A stretch of DNA of 64,000 bases from Termitomyces sp. T153. Its lineage: Eukaryota > Basidiomycota > Agaricomycetes > Agaricales > Lyophyllaceae. Shown piece after piece: positions 10,960-21,803 of this stretch. A program made the position numbers and the translations under genes. Below the pieces are notes generated by a model. That model saw only the letters and a program-made list of their open reading frames with translations. It did not search any database and was not told the DNA's origin. Where the stretch lies: contig JACKQL020000021.1 in assembly GCA_018296165.2 (NCBI GenBank), positions 558,001 through 622,000 of the forward strand. Reading direction: 5' to 3'. The first letter of the stretch is position 1; each line of letters begins with the position of its first letter.

Positions 10960-12394
10960 TAAACTTCCATTCAGCATGTGCTGTCATCAACAAAGACACA
11001 CCACCATCTGTAATTATTTTGGTGTCCACCTACTGCCATTGGACCATGCACATCAGAAGACACTCCTCCAAGGACCTCTGTAGCTTGATCTGCTACTTGT
11101 GGGAAAGAGGTGTGGTGCTGCTTTTCTTTGATGCATGGTTCACAGATATGTTGGATGGGAGAGTTTGATGTAACTCTTAAGTCTTTGGTAAGACTATAGC
11201 AGTGTGCTTTGATGAGGAGATGACTGTTGTTCTGTCCAGATATGACATGAGAGTCTTATTTATAATGGCTGAGAAAATGAGGTCATCTTGAATGTTGAAG
11301 AATAATTTGTGACCATGGAAAGTGACAGTAAATCCTTGGTGCACACTAAGAGTTGTGATGGAAAGTAAATTGTTGGCTAATTCAGGTACAAGAAGGATGT
11401 TTGTGATGACCACATCTCTCAAAGCTTTTCCATTCCTATGCTTCCCCACCAGCCTAAACAGAACATCTCCCTTCCCAATGGAGTACACAGTTGTATCATT
11501 TGCAAGGTGGATGGGAACTCTCCATGGCTTAAGGGAGTTCAGGAGGAACCACTCATGATGTGGTGTCATATGCACCATGGCACCTGAGTCTGTGTTCCAT
11601 AGGGTGTTAGATGGCAATAAGGGTAGGGAGGAAGATCAACAAATGGCAGCTTTAGTTTTGATGGCAGGCACATCACATCCTTTTTTGATCTTTGCTGATT
11701 TGGTTGTCTTGGCTACACTGGCCTTGGCTGTTGAGTTCCATCCTTGTCAGCCACCACATTTCTTTGATTTGAAGGAATTGTCTTTGTTAATGTGTGACTG
11801 TGTGGCTGGGAGGTGCAGACATTCCATTATCTTGTGTTCCTTCTTGCAAAGGTAACATATAACTGTGCAGGAAATGGCAGTGGCAATAGTGGCAGCAGCT
11901 TCTTTGTCTGCAGCAGTACATTGGGTCTCAGTACAAAAAGCTTCCTTTATCATGTCTTCAGAGGTTATTCAGCATCAGCATGGACAAAGCAAATGACCCA
12001 TAGTCCTCTCAAGGCAAGGCATGGAGCATAGCCATGGTACAGAGTTTGTTGTTGAGCATCTCCAGAGTATATGTTTGTGTGATGTTCCATCAGAATTGAT
12101 GGTTGGAGGGGGGTGAAGGAATCAAATTTGTTGCATGCAGCCTTTGACATGAGTACATAAATGTGTCAGTGTCTCTTCTTCACATAGCCATACCATGAAA
12201 AGATTGCTCAACAAATCAAAGCATGCATTCGGCACAGATTTTGAATGTATTTCTCAAAGCTTTGCCCACATCAGTGCTGGTTTATTGTGGATGTGGTCCA
12301 CATGGATTTTATTCCCTCATCAAGCCATTGGTAAATTTCACCAGCTGCTCAATTGCTTCAAAGCTGATAAGAGCTTCATATGATAAAAGGAGGG
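10960..12394 (-). pseudogene. Ty1/Copia gag, protease and integrase start, decayed
   Basis: Read on the minus strand, the order is gag, then protease, then the start of integrase, as in Copia. The gag zinc knuckle CYLCKKEHKIMEC (CX2CX3HX4C form) is near 11816-11860. The protease motif WNTDSGA followed by HMTPH is at about 11540-11610, with the catalytic Asp retained. A gag-pre-integrase-like segment follows (LANNLLSITTL). The integrase beginning is at 10985-11135 (HHTSFPQVADQ, SSDVHGPM, VFVDDST). The rest of pol is missing; the element is cut near 10950 against Gypsy D. Several stops interrupt gag. The neighbouring LTR edge begins at 12398. Confidence 0.8.
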
Positions 12395-12426
12395 GGTTGT
12401 GGCACTACTGGCACCTTGTTTTGACA
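12395..12426 (-). repeat. Copia LTR edge, copy 2
   Basis: TGTGGCACTACTGGCACC begins at 12398, right next to the 5' end of the Copia internal region, so on the minus strand this should be the end of the 5' LTR. The same 32 bases occur at 4716-4747. The outer LTR end was not located. Confidence 0.5.
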
Positions 12427-13050
12427 CAAGAATACCTTGTATTCGACTCAAGTAGTGGTAGCTGAACTTACTGTTACCAACATCCTCATTACTGCACAGG
12501 CTTTCAGACAAATCCCTCCTTTTAATGTACAGGTATCATGTTGTGCATGGCACAAGGGCCAACCTACCTTCTCAGTGGTCTGTTGATGCCAGATATCCCA
12601 CTGCCTTTAGATCCACAAGGAGAGCACAGCATCTTCATGTGACATTGATCAAGGTGTCCTCAAATGGGCTCAGAAGAACAACTACTCCATAGTTTCTCTA
12701 TAGAATGATTGGTGTTCCTCATTTCAAGACATATTTTGCACATTTGAGATGAGGAGGCTGATGACCTTGTAGAAGGAATCCCTGATTGTCTGATTGCTGC
12801 CACTAATTGATATGCTTGAGAGAGATAAAGTGCACATTGTGTCATCAACTTCATACAGAATCAGAGAGTTATCCGATGTGCTTTGACATGAATCTCATTT
12901 GAGTATGCTTTGTTGGGATTGCCTTAAATTTCAACAGCACAGCCCTGCAAGCAAAGTCTACTATAGACCTCCTTCAGATAGATCTACGGGGAGAGCCTGT
13001 GGCTGTTATGCGAAGGACATGGGCCCCGACGACGCTTGCCTAGCGGAGTA

Positions 13051-13092
13051 GTATTGGGAGTAAGGGAATAAGTATTGGGAGTAGGGGAATAA
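13051..13092. repeat. 21-bp tandem duplication
   Basis: Two adjacent copies of GTATTGGGAGTARGGGAATAA that differ at one base. No function is evident. Confidence 0.8.
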
Positions 13093-13916
13093 TTGCAGTC
13101 GGACAATATGCATGATAAGCAAGTACCTAAAAGATCATCGGTGACGATTTTGGATGGGTATCGCCGACGGAGATTGAAAACGGCATACGTCGCTTATGGT
13201 CAGGTGAGGTGACACTCTGTGACCTGTCGACTGGGTTGCGCCGACTGCGTGGTAGGGATAGTACTGTAGGATTTTCGATAATTAGTTCAGATAACGGGTA
13301 ACACAAACCCGCATGAGCTCAACATGGTTCTGGTCGCGTATCACGGCTAGTAAGGCCAAACAGATGTACGCCCACTGCTCAGTACCAGTGCTTGCCTACA
13401 AAAGGGTGAGAAAGTATTTGGCTAGGTCTTGAAAAGGAAGCACTCTGGGGATTTATGTTCCTAATAGAGAACTGCTTATTATTCTTGCCCAAGTACTACT
13501 AAGTTGAAGTACATCATAGATTATTGGCTGGCATGTGCTATTGTCATTGATCAGGCATCTTGATTTGATCTAGCGTTACCAGAGTCTGATCGTGAATGAG
13601 AGGGCTTGGTCAGTGCAGCTTACTACTTACCGGCGGGAGACTCGCCGGTGTAAATGAACTATTGTCGAGTTCCGTTCAAATTCAAGCTTGGCGTTGTTTC
13701 CGTGCCATTCGACAACATCCACCTCCTCTGTGCTTCAGTCATAGATGTTCAGTTACTATAGAACATACGACTTGTACTACGATCCATGATATAACAAAGT
13801 AGACAAAACACAACAAAGACAATCACAAATGACAATCTGATTCTAAGCCTGTTGATTCGTTGGTGTCGATTAGTATGGTCTCTTCGAGTTTAATTTCCAC
13901 GAAATCAAGTCAACGC

Positions 13917-14020
13917 TTAAATTCTCACCATCATTCGAAATGTGCATCTCCGTTATGCACCGTGATGATGAGTTATCGCGAGGTATTTGGTATCAACAAA
14001 GGTGTGAACGAAGGTATAAA
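13917..14020 (+). repeat. CpG-retaining counterpart of repeat 3641-3740
   Basis: Located about 100 bp beyond the stop codon of the F-box/WD40 gene (that gene is on minus). It matches 3641-3740 except at CpG sites and a few other positions. It may be a common unclassified repeat or the source of a Helitron-captured fragment. Confidence 0.55.
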
Positions 14021-14124
14021 TGTATGCATAGTAGAAAACAAAACAAAGGTATGATCCTTCCAGCCAAATCTAAGCTTATCCAAAACGAGAATGGTCCAGC
14101 TCCAAGATATAGTCCAAATCCAAG

Positions 14125-17100
14125 CTACTTCTCTTCCTCTTCCTCGTACTCACCTTCACCCTCCCCCTCTTCATCTTCTTCATCCTCACCCGGAACCAGC
14201 TCTCTCTCCCTCTTATACTCATGTCCCACAAAATTCATAACACTATCCCAGCCGATGATCAGCATCCCAAACCCAGCAAAAAAAAAGAGGGAAAGAAGAA
14301 GAAAAAGAAAAACTCACTAAATAGTCCCATCCGCACACCCAACCACAACCTCCTCATGACTCAACTGCATCGACATCGGATTTTTCTCCGGCGTAGCAAG
14401 ACCTCCAAACTTTTGCGGCAACGCTCCCAACAGCCCCCTCACACCTGCTCCAGGCTGGGCCAACGCAGCCCAAGCACCCGTGAGCACACGCACATCGGTG
14501 TCGATGTTAACCAGTGTAGAGTCACGCACAACCGACGCCTCATCTCCTACTTTCCCATTCTCTTTATCACCACCCCCATCTTCCTTAACAACCCCCTCAC
14601 CAAAACTCACCTCCCTATCCCTATGCGTCGTCACAAAGATCTACCACAAAAAGAAACCGCATCAGACAACAACCCATCAACAACAAGAAGAATCAAAACA
14701 AAACAACACCCACCCTCCTATCAGCCCCTGCTCTCGAACTAAACCTCGTAGCAGTAACAACCCTCCTCTTCCTTGGATCAACCGCCCCAACCGCAACATC
14801 CGTCGGTGTCTCCACAACCGCCACAATCTTCGGCGGCGCCGTCAAAATCGCCGCTCTCCCAAACCTAACCGGAAACAGTGGTGTCCCAGCACGCGACGAC
14901 GGTGAGAGGTGCTGGCCGTTGCCTGTCGGTGTTCTCGGCGAGCTGAGGGAATGATGACTAGCGCCGATGTTGAGGCTGAGCCGGCCTTTGATGGCTAGGG
15001 GCGTGTGATGTGTGGGGGCCGGGGCGAGCGAGACGCGCCGGGCGGGGGTGGTGATTGGACCGGACAGGGAGGATGTTGAGCGTGCGAGGGAGGAGATGGT
15101 ACGTGCGCGTGGGAGGGCAGCAGAGGAGATCGGGGAATGAGCTACTGCGGCGATGGGTTCAGTCCCTTTCTCTTTTTCTTTATCTTTCTCTCCGTCGCTT
15201 TCTTGCCATTGCAGGTGGATGATGACGGATTTTGTGGCGCACTGCGAAAAGCAAAATTAGTCAAACCTATCCGTTCTGAGAGAGGGGGTAGCGTACCGTC
15301 ATTTGAGTGCCCTTCGCCGCGAACCACCTAGAGTCAGATTATCAGTTCCATGGACCAAAGCACCCAACGCATATATATACAACGAAAAACTCACTGAAGC
15401 ATATTATTCGGTGCCGTTCCCACATTATACAACTTTGCATTCAACACCGGATCGCCCGCTCCAAGCTCACTCAACTTGAACTGCGAAATCATCTCTCGTC
15501 TCTCTACATGTACACTCATCAGTCTCGCCGCGCAAAAAACCAAGCCACCAAAAATTATCAAAGCCAAAACCATCTCGAACCGAAATCATCAAAAGCCAAG
15601 ATCCGAAAGAAAGAAAATTAAAGAAAAAAAGAAAGAAAAAAAGAAGAAGAAACCCAAACCACTCACTAATCGAAAAAACCCTAACAATCCCATCAATCGT
15701 AACACCCACGACCCTCTCCCCCTCCTCCTCACTCCACCCCTCCCCCCTGACAATCTGCACCCCAATATTAATCGTCGTCTGCTGTCCAAACCGCACAATC
15801 TTCGTGCCCAGCCGCCAGTCCCAGCACACCAGCGCCTTATCTGCACCCGCGGACACGAGATTCTTCGAAGAGAGCGCGACGGCGCGGATACCGTTTAGAT
15901 GCCCGGCGAGTTGTTGGAGAGGCGTAAAGGTCAATGAAGAGAATAGGTGGACACGGCTGGGGGGGAGGGGAGGGAGGGGGTATGTATTAGATTCGATGCA
16001 TATATTTTACTTTGTTTAAGGCGAAGAAGGAACACTCACCCAACATCGTGGAATCCAACCACGAAAACCTCTAAAAAAACACACACCACCCAATCAACAC
16101 CACGTTTTCCTCCTTATAAAAAGAGATCACAACAACAAAGAAACACGCACCCTCTTCTGCTAGAAAATCAACACAGCTGACTGGTTTCTTAACTTGCAAA
16201 CACTTCTTCATCTCCCCCGTCTCTACGTCCCAGAACCTGATCGTCTCGTCATAGCTCCCACTGATCAACCTTTTACCTCTTAAAAGCAGCGTCGTGCAGA
16301 AATTCGTGTGGCCCGTGAGGAAGCGGATCGATTGAGGAAGGGCGTGGTGGAAGTTGGCTTCACGGTGATGCAGCGCGCGGTAGAGCGGTTCCCTGGGGCG
16401 TGTTAGACGGTGAGGGGTAGGGAGGGACAAAGGGGAACGTACCATCCTTCGGGTGTAGCAGGCGGTCGGACCGGGGATGGGTCTGTGGCCGTTATACGTA
16501 GACAATGGTACCGCCAGAGTCCAGGGTGGGAAACTATCGCGCGCCACTGCTGCGAGACCTGAGTATACACGTCTTATCAGCAGCATTTCACAAAAGGCAG
16601 AGGATAGACCGTACCGCGCGCACACCAACGAGCTCTTTGATCGAGAGGTGTTTGAGAACGCGAAAAGCGAGATCCGGGGAGAGCTTCCCGACAATGTCGT
16701 ATGTCGATTTGGCGTATTTCTCAAGAAGGAGGATTTGGAGACGGATGTCGCCTGGTAGACATGCTGTTGGTTGCATGCCAAGTCAGGTGTGAGCGAGGAA
16801 TTTTCAAGGAAGATAACAGACAGTCCAAGATGATCGCAATGAGCCTCATACGTTGCTCCCTGTTCAACCCCCTCAACGCCCTCCTAACCTCCTTCTCACT
16901 GAAATTATGACCTCTTCCCTTCAGCGCCTTAACCAACCTCTCCCCAAACGCATCCTTATCCCCATCCTCGCTCTCGTCCTCCGAAAACTCCTCATCATCG
17001 CGATAGCCAGCCCAATACCCCTTCCTGCGCTTGCCGCCACACACACAGCGGTCATCGTCGAGTCCGACCATAGGCTGAGTGGGTGCATTTGGCAGAGACG

Positions 17101-18011
17101 CGGAGTTTGCACGGAGAACGCGGACTTCGGCTTGGAGAGCGTGGAGCTGGGCTGCGGCGGATGCTTGAGCGCGTTCGAGCAGGCGTTTGTAGTGTAGAAT
17201 TTTGCGCGTGTGTAGGTCTTGTATTTTGGAGAGGGCCGCGGACATCTGGAGGTTGGGTAGTGAGAGAGTATGTAATGATAGATTTACGTACCTCTTCGTC
17301 GACTTCTCCGTCGTTAACGTCAGTGAGAAGTTCCATGTCCATATCGTCTGTTTCGCCGCCCCACGACGAAAACGCTTGCATTGCACCAGAACCATTGGTC
17401 ATCGCGAGGCTGTCTGAGTCTGCCAGGACGCCCTGCTGGGACCACGGCACGCCAGGCAACGACGACTTTTTCGAGGGCGTCGAGCGAAGTGTGGTACTAT
17501 TATTAAACACGCTTCCATTGCTCGTGCTCGTGCTCGTCAGATTCATCCTAGGCGGGGTACTCTGTGGCGTCGTCGTCGCCCTGACCTTTGCCCTGGGGCT
17601 CGGGGACGTGAAGCTGATGGTCGGGGACGCTGTCTTGAGCGACGACGAGGTCTTGCGCGGGGGCGTCATGGACGTGATGCGGGCGCGCACCGGAGACTGT
17701 ACGGGGACGGCGGGGGCCGGGGCCGGAGTTGTGTGTGTGACGTAGACGGACGTCGTGCGGGTGGTGCGGGCAGAGCCGGCGGCGGACGGCGGCGGGCGGG
17801 GCGGCGGTGCCGGCGGTTTGGGGACAGGCACGGGGATTGTCCGGCGGGAAGGGATCAACGACGAACGTCGGGCGGCACTCGCCGGCTGAGGCATTGGCGT
17901 GGCATTCGGCGATCGCGAGGACGGGGCGCGTGATCGCGTCACAGCAGGCAGCGATCGACTGAACCGCGTCGACGCCTCAGACGGGGCGTTTGACGTCGTT
18001 TTTGCAGTCAT
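14125..18011 (-). CDS. F-box and WD40-repeat protein, 12 exons, 1012 aa
   Basis: Probable substrate receptor of an SCF ubiquitin ligase: the F-box would bind Skp1 and the WD40 propeller the substrate. I assembled exons at 17292-18011, 16852-17245, 16615-16751, 16443-16558, 16151-16392, 16040-16070, 15667-15956, 15395-15503, 15297-15327, 14714-15241, 14318-14640 and 14125-14242. Each has GT-AG borders, and the total of 3039 nt is in frame. The start is the first ATG (18011). Residues 1-240 are Ser/Thr/Pro-rich and disordered; 241-290 are coiled-coil-like. The F-box is about 388-440 ([22 protein letters not shown], then [15 protein letters not shown]). WD40 blades follow from about 475 ([55 protein letters not shown]). 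A Ser/Pro-rich insert covers about 700-860, a last blade ([10 protein letters not shown]) is near 960-974, and the tail is acidic. Exons 6 and 9 are 31-nt micro-exons. The specific orthologue is not identified. Confidence 0.85.
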
Positions 18012-18428
18012 GACACGCGTCAAGCAGAAGCGTTAGTCACTCGTAGTTGAGACACTATAAGGGGTATACAAAAGCAAGAAAGAACAATCAGATACAAGGT
18101 ATACGTCGAGAGTGCCAACGTCGTTCGACTTTTGGCTGGCTTGTGTATCATCATGTTTGTATGCACGCGTCTCGACCCGCTGATCCCATCACTTCTTTTA
18201 AAGTACAACTTGAGTATTCGAGAGTTTTTCCAAGATATATGTATAACAAAATTGTAGTTGACAACAAGAAACACATGAGTTCGGCCACAATGAACTTGAC
18301 AAATCACAAGTTATACATGACTTTTCAGATAGTAACTCCGGACAATGGAGAGTGAACGTTGGAACGAGCCTAATGAATACACTCGGTCAGTTCGACAAGG
18401 TCGAATCTGGAGTAAATCACATACCTTA

Positions 18429-18906
18429 TTAGACGTCCGAGCTCGGGACATGATCAAACCATTGCGGCGGCTTGTCCCATCCATGCACTGCGCGATAGGA
18501 TTCAATAAGCTCTTTATCCAACGCCCTCTGTCGGTCTAATAAGGACTTGTTGGTCGCAATAATGAGACCCAATCTTGCAAAGTTTGTCTCCGTAGGTCTT
18601 TTTGTCTCGAACGCGGGTAAGTCGTATATGGTTCTCAGGTAGACTCTTCGCCAGCTTGTCCATAGCATTTATATAAATCTCATTCGGGTAGCCGTGTTTC
18701 GCAGCCCATTCTACGACATCTGGGGGTTCATAATCCCAGCCGAACGCTTTGAATTCTCCGTAATATTCCCGAAGCGGTGGAAGCTCGTCTGGTGAGCCAC
18801 TGAGATGATGACTCAAAGTTAGTTAAGTACTTGAATGTCATAATATGATGAAGTATGATTCTTACCTTGCAATATCGTCGTCGTTGTCGGAGGTTGCCTG
18901 AGCCAT
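18429..18906 (-). pseudogene. Small unknown gene, tandem copy 1, with +1 frameshift
   Basis: Two exons: 18866-18906 (MAQATSDNDDDIA) and 18429-18799, intron 18800-18865 (GTAAG to CAG). The encoded protein matches copy 2 closely: SPDELPPLREYYGEFKAFGW, then the C-terminal LLDRQRALDKELIESYRAVH. Between them, an AAAAA run (18599-18603, minus sense) shifts the frame by one base relative to copy 2. The intact reading then ends early with a different tail. Either the gene is newly dead, or the run is an assembly or sequencing error. I do not recognise a domain. The protein is small, acidic at the N-terminus and rich in Trp/Tyr/Asp, with no signal peptide or membrane segment. Confidence 0.65.
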
Positions 18907-19460
18907 TGTCGCAAAACAGGTGGAGGCTTGGTTCAGAAGCGTGCAAAGTAGGGTTTGGTTTGACTTATCAAGAAACGTTGATATGTCCAAATCACTGATG
19001 CATTGATGGCCAGATCCGTGACCCTTGAAGCCACGCAGCAGACCTTCCGAAATCCTTTAAGTTACTATATGGAACACTAGCCACATCCCTGACTTAAGTA
19101 CAAGCTAAGAGTGATTTTCTTTTGCCAGTGTTATTCGAGTACCATTGTGGACGCGTCTCGACTCCTATTGATCACATCACTTCTTCTATTATAAAGTACG
19201 CGCTACATCACTAGTACTAGCAGATAGTATCCGAGAGTTTTCGCAAGGATATATGTATAACAAAATTGTAAATTGACAACAACTTTAGAACACATGAGCT
19301 TCCACCACAATGAACATAACAAACATAAGGTTTTAGATAGTAACTCGAGCCAATGGATAGTGAAGCTCAACTTTGTACGAGAATCCGAGCCTCATGAATC
19401 CACTATTCAATTCGACAAGATCAGATCTCGAGTAGCATGTATACCTTAGAAACCTAAATA

Positions 19461-19901
19461 TTAGAGGTCCGAGCTCGATACATGATCAAACCATCGTGGC
19501 GGCTTGTCCCATCCATGAACGGCACGATACGATTCTATAAGCTCTTTATCCAATGCCCTCTGTCGGTCCAATAAGGACCGGTTGGTCGCAATGACGAGGC
19601 ACATTCTAAAAATGGCTCCGTCGTCGTCTCGAACACGGGTAATCCGTACATGTGACTCAGGTAGATTGTTCCCCAGTATGGTGCAGGAGTTAATATAGTC
19701 CTCATTCGGGTGTCCGTGTTCCTCAGCCCATTTGACGATATCTTTGAATTCATAATCCCAGCCAAACGCTTTGAATTCGCCGTAATGTTCACGAAGTGGT
19801 GGAAGTTCGTCTGGCGAGCTATCAAAGGAAATGAGTTAGTTACCGTGCCATAACATGACCAAATGCTGGTTTCACCTTATAAAAGGGGTGATCTGAGCCA
19901 T
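19461..19901 (-). CDS. Small unknown protein, tandem copy 2, 127 aa
   Basis: Two exons, 19876-19901 (MAQITPFI) and 19461-19818, joined over a 57-bp intron (GTGAAA to TAG) give 384 nt in frame with a TAA stop. The first exon matches copy 1 in length phase and first residues (MAQ), which supports the start. The second exon carries SPDELPPLREHYGEFKAFGW, HPNEDYINSC, ITRVRDDDGA and LLDRQRALDKELIESYRAVH. The protein is soluble with no catalytic motif I can name. CpG is present throughout, as in host genes. The close duplicate and shared gene structure argue that it is a real, host-encoded gene; function unknown. Confidence 0.75.
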
Positions 19902-20329
19902 GGTTCTGAATTGCGAAATCAGGCAGCAAAGATATGTTGATAATACTTTATACATTTATGGCCAAGTGTAGCGCGAGCGTGACATCATCCTCCGCCTAAA
20001 CCTTGCAACCTTACAATTTTCATTCCTACTTACTCCGTACTCACTCCCGTGGTGCTCCGTACTATATATAATAGGCCTATCTGTATTTGATTAGGCAGTT
20101 CTTACGAATATAGGACTTACACCAGTTCTTTAGTGAGAACACCCTTTTGTGACCGTACTCTGCTGTTTTCAGCGGACTACTGTTACACCAAGCCACGCGT
20201 GACGTGGCACCGGCAGGACCATCCGAAATCCTATCTTCGGCCACACTGGCCGCATCCCTGGGAGTGACGAACTTTCTTTTTTGCCAACGTTGTTCGGTCT
20301 TTGTATCATCGTGTTTGCACAGGACATGT

Positions 20330-20600
20330 TGTCTTATCGCATCACTTCTTCTATCAACTTCAGTATGCGCAGAGTATTTGAGAGTTTGCACAAGCAAGAA
20401 GGATACATATATGTATAAAAAATTGTAGTTGACAACAAGAAACACACGAGCTCCACAATGAACATGACAAACATGAGTTTTTGAATAGTACAAGCCAATG
20501 AACATTTGAACGAGAATCCGAGCCTAATGAATCCACCCATTCAGGCCGACAAGGTCAAATCTGAAGTAGATTACATACCTTAAAAACCTCTTATTCTGAG
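20330..20600 (-). other. Truncated third unit of the tandem array
   Basis: The sequence matches the 3' flanks of copies 1 and 2, including GAGAATCCGAGCCTAATGAA and the stretch leading up to the stop codon. It breaks off about where coding sequence should begin (near 20590). The coding part is absent, replaced by CpG-poor DNA. Confidence 0.7.
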
Positions 20601-21079
20601 AGCAGAGGCTCAAGAGACATATTTATCAAATGTCAATGATGAAGCTGTAGCATTCATTGTTCACTGTTGCAGTGGCTGTGCACTTATATCATCAGACTTT
20701 TGGTGGTTCTCCAAAGTCTATGAATGATCTAGAACATTTGAGAAACATCATATGGCCTAAATCAGAGTTGCCAGGGCAGAGGCCATTTGACTGCACATAG
20801 AACCCTGTATGTAAGTGGGATATGCCTGATGTTCCACAACATTGATTACTGTTTAGTCATACTCCTTGACATACTTAAACCTACTTGGTCATTTAGTATT
20901 AGTCATAACATAGCCACCAAGGTAGTATATAAAGTGGTCTACAAGATAGAATATCCTCAGATCAAACAATAGCAGTGTTCACCAGGTCTATGCATTGAAC
21001 TGACTGTAGGCAACTCCAATGTCACCCCCTAGCTTAGCTCACTGTGTTTGCTGCTTGCTTGCCCCTTGCTTGACTCTTA
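20601..21079. other. CpG-poor sequence flanking a Tc1 insertion
   Basis: No gene. This is old repeat-type DNA between the end of the host island and the Tc1 end at 21080. It contains a GTAGTATATAAAG TATA-like string near 20922 and could be a decayed LTR, but I found no partner. Confidence 0.35.
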
Positions 21080-21702
21080 CAGTGGCTCAAAAAACTGTCC
21101 CAATGTTTTATACTTTTTGAAAGATGACATTGGCATGAAGGATTGGAAGTATTTAGAATTCTGGTTAAATCATGTAAAATACTATGGCATCATAGCTACA
21201 AACTGCATTTTAGTTCATGTAATTTTCAATCAAAACTGATGGAGTAATGGCCATTTGAAAATATCCACTCATTGTTACAGTTTTTTGAGCATCTCTGATT
21301 TTACAGGCTTGTCCTTATTTTAGTCAGAAATAAAGAGTAAGTTGCATGTGGGAATATCAACAGAGTCATGTGACCATGTTTGGTTATATTTGGGAGTGGC
21401 TCAAGATGGTTGAACCACATCTTGACCTTCAACCACCATCATGAAAGCTACTTCTCCTGCACAGTGCTCTACTGTTGCTTCTCTCCTTGCTCAAGGATAT
21501 TCTCTGCATCAGATTGAGGCCAAAACTGGTCTAGGGAAGTCTACTATTGGGAAGGTTGGTAGAGAGTTGGAGGTGGACAAGGAAAACCATCCTGGAGGCC
21601 ATCCAGCTAGCTTACTCTATGTGATAAACAGGCTATTGTTTGACAAATCTCAACTGGGAGACTGGATACAGCTGTTCAGGCCACCAATTTTATCAATAAC
21701 AT
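21080..21702 (+). mobile_element. Tc1/mariner-like element 1, left part
   Basis: The element begins CAGTGGCTCAAAAAACTG directly after a TA dinucleotide (21078-21079), as expected for Tc1/mariner. A matching copy starts after TA at 40224. The transposase N-terminus is encoded from 21441: MKATSPAQCSTVASLLAQGY, then a helix-turn-helix GLGKSTIGKVGREL. The left end carries an inverted pair, CAAAAAACTGTCCCAATG at 21088 and its decayed reverse complement at 21270-21287. Homology to copy 2 stops at 21702 and resumes at about 28835, so the element was split by later insertions. Confidence 0.75.
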
Positions 21703-21803
21703 TGATGTGAAATTGGTGAAATTGGCTTAGTTTTCAAACTCAGCTCAAAACTCCAACTCACAAAGGTATTTAGGACTTTGTTTCACATAGCTCACTCTAA
21801 AAG

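Larger units (their letters stand above)
12427..14124. other. Transition from decayed repeat to CpG-retaining intergenic DNA
   Basis: No gene recognised. Up to about 12950 the sequence is CpG-poor and probably Copia LTR or other repeat. From about 12960 CpG appears freely and the sequence is ordinary intergenic DNA. It includes a 21-bp tandem pair at 13051-13092 and the parent-like copy (13917-14020) of the decayed repeat at 3641. No tRNA or other RNA gene was seen. Confidence 0.5.
18170..20600 (-). repeat. Tandem array of an approximately 1.0-1.15 kb gene unit, 2 copies plus a truncated third
   Basis: The landmark ATATATGTATAACAAAATTG with its flanks (acatgag, CACAATGAAC) recurs at about 18235, 19249 and 20407, giving periods of about 1014 and 1158. 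Units 1 and 2 contain one gene each. Unit 3 keeps only the region downstream of the coding sequence and stops at about 20590-20600, where CpG-poor repeat DNA begins. The array suggests unequal crossing-over followed by repeat invasion. Confidence 0.8.

Noticed and set aside
12960..14100. Possible tRNA or rRNA gene in the CpG-rich intergenic segment
   Set aside because: I looked for cloverleaf boxes and rRNA-like sequence and found no convincing A/B boxes or rRNA homology.
14221..14742. A 173-codon plus-strand frame over the F-box/WD40 gene
   Set aside because: It overlaps exons 10-12 of the minus-strand gene, whose splice phases all agree. It is a shadow frame.
15476..15898. A 140-codon Lys/Pro-rich plus-strand frame
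   Set aside because: Antisense to exon 7 and an intron of the F-box/WD40 gene; no motif.
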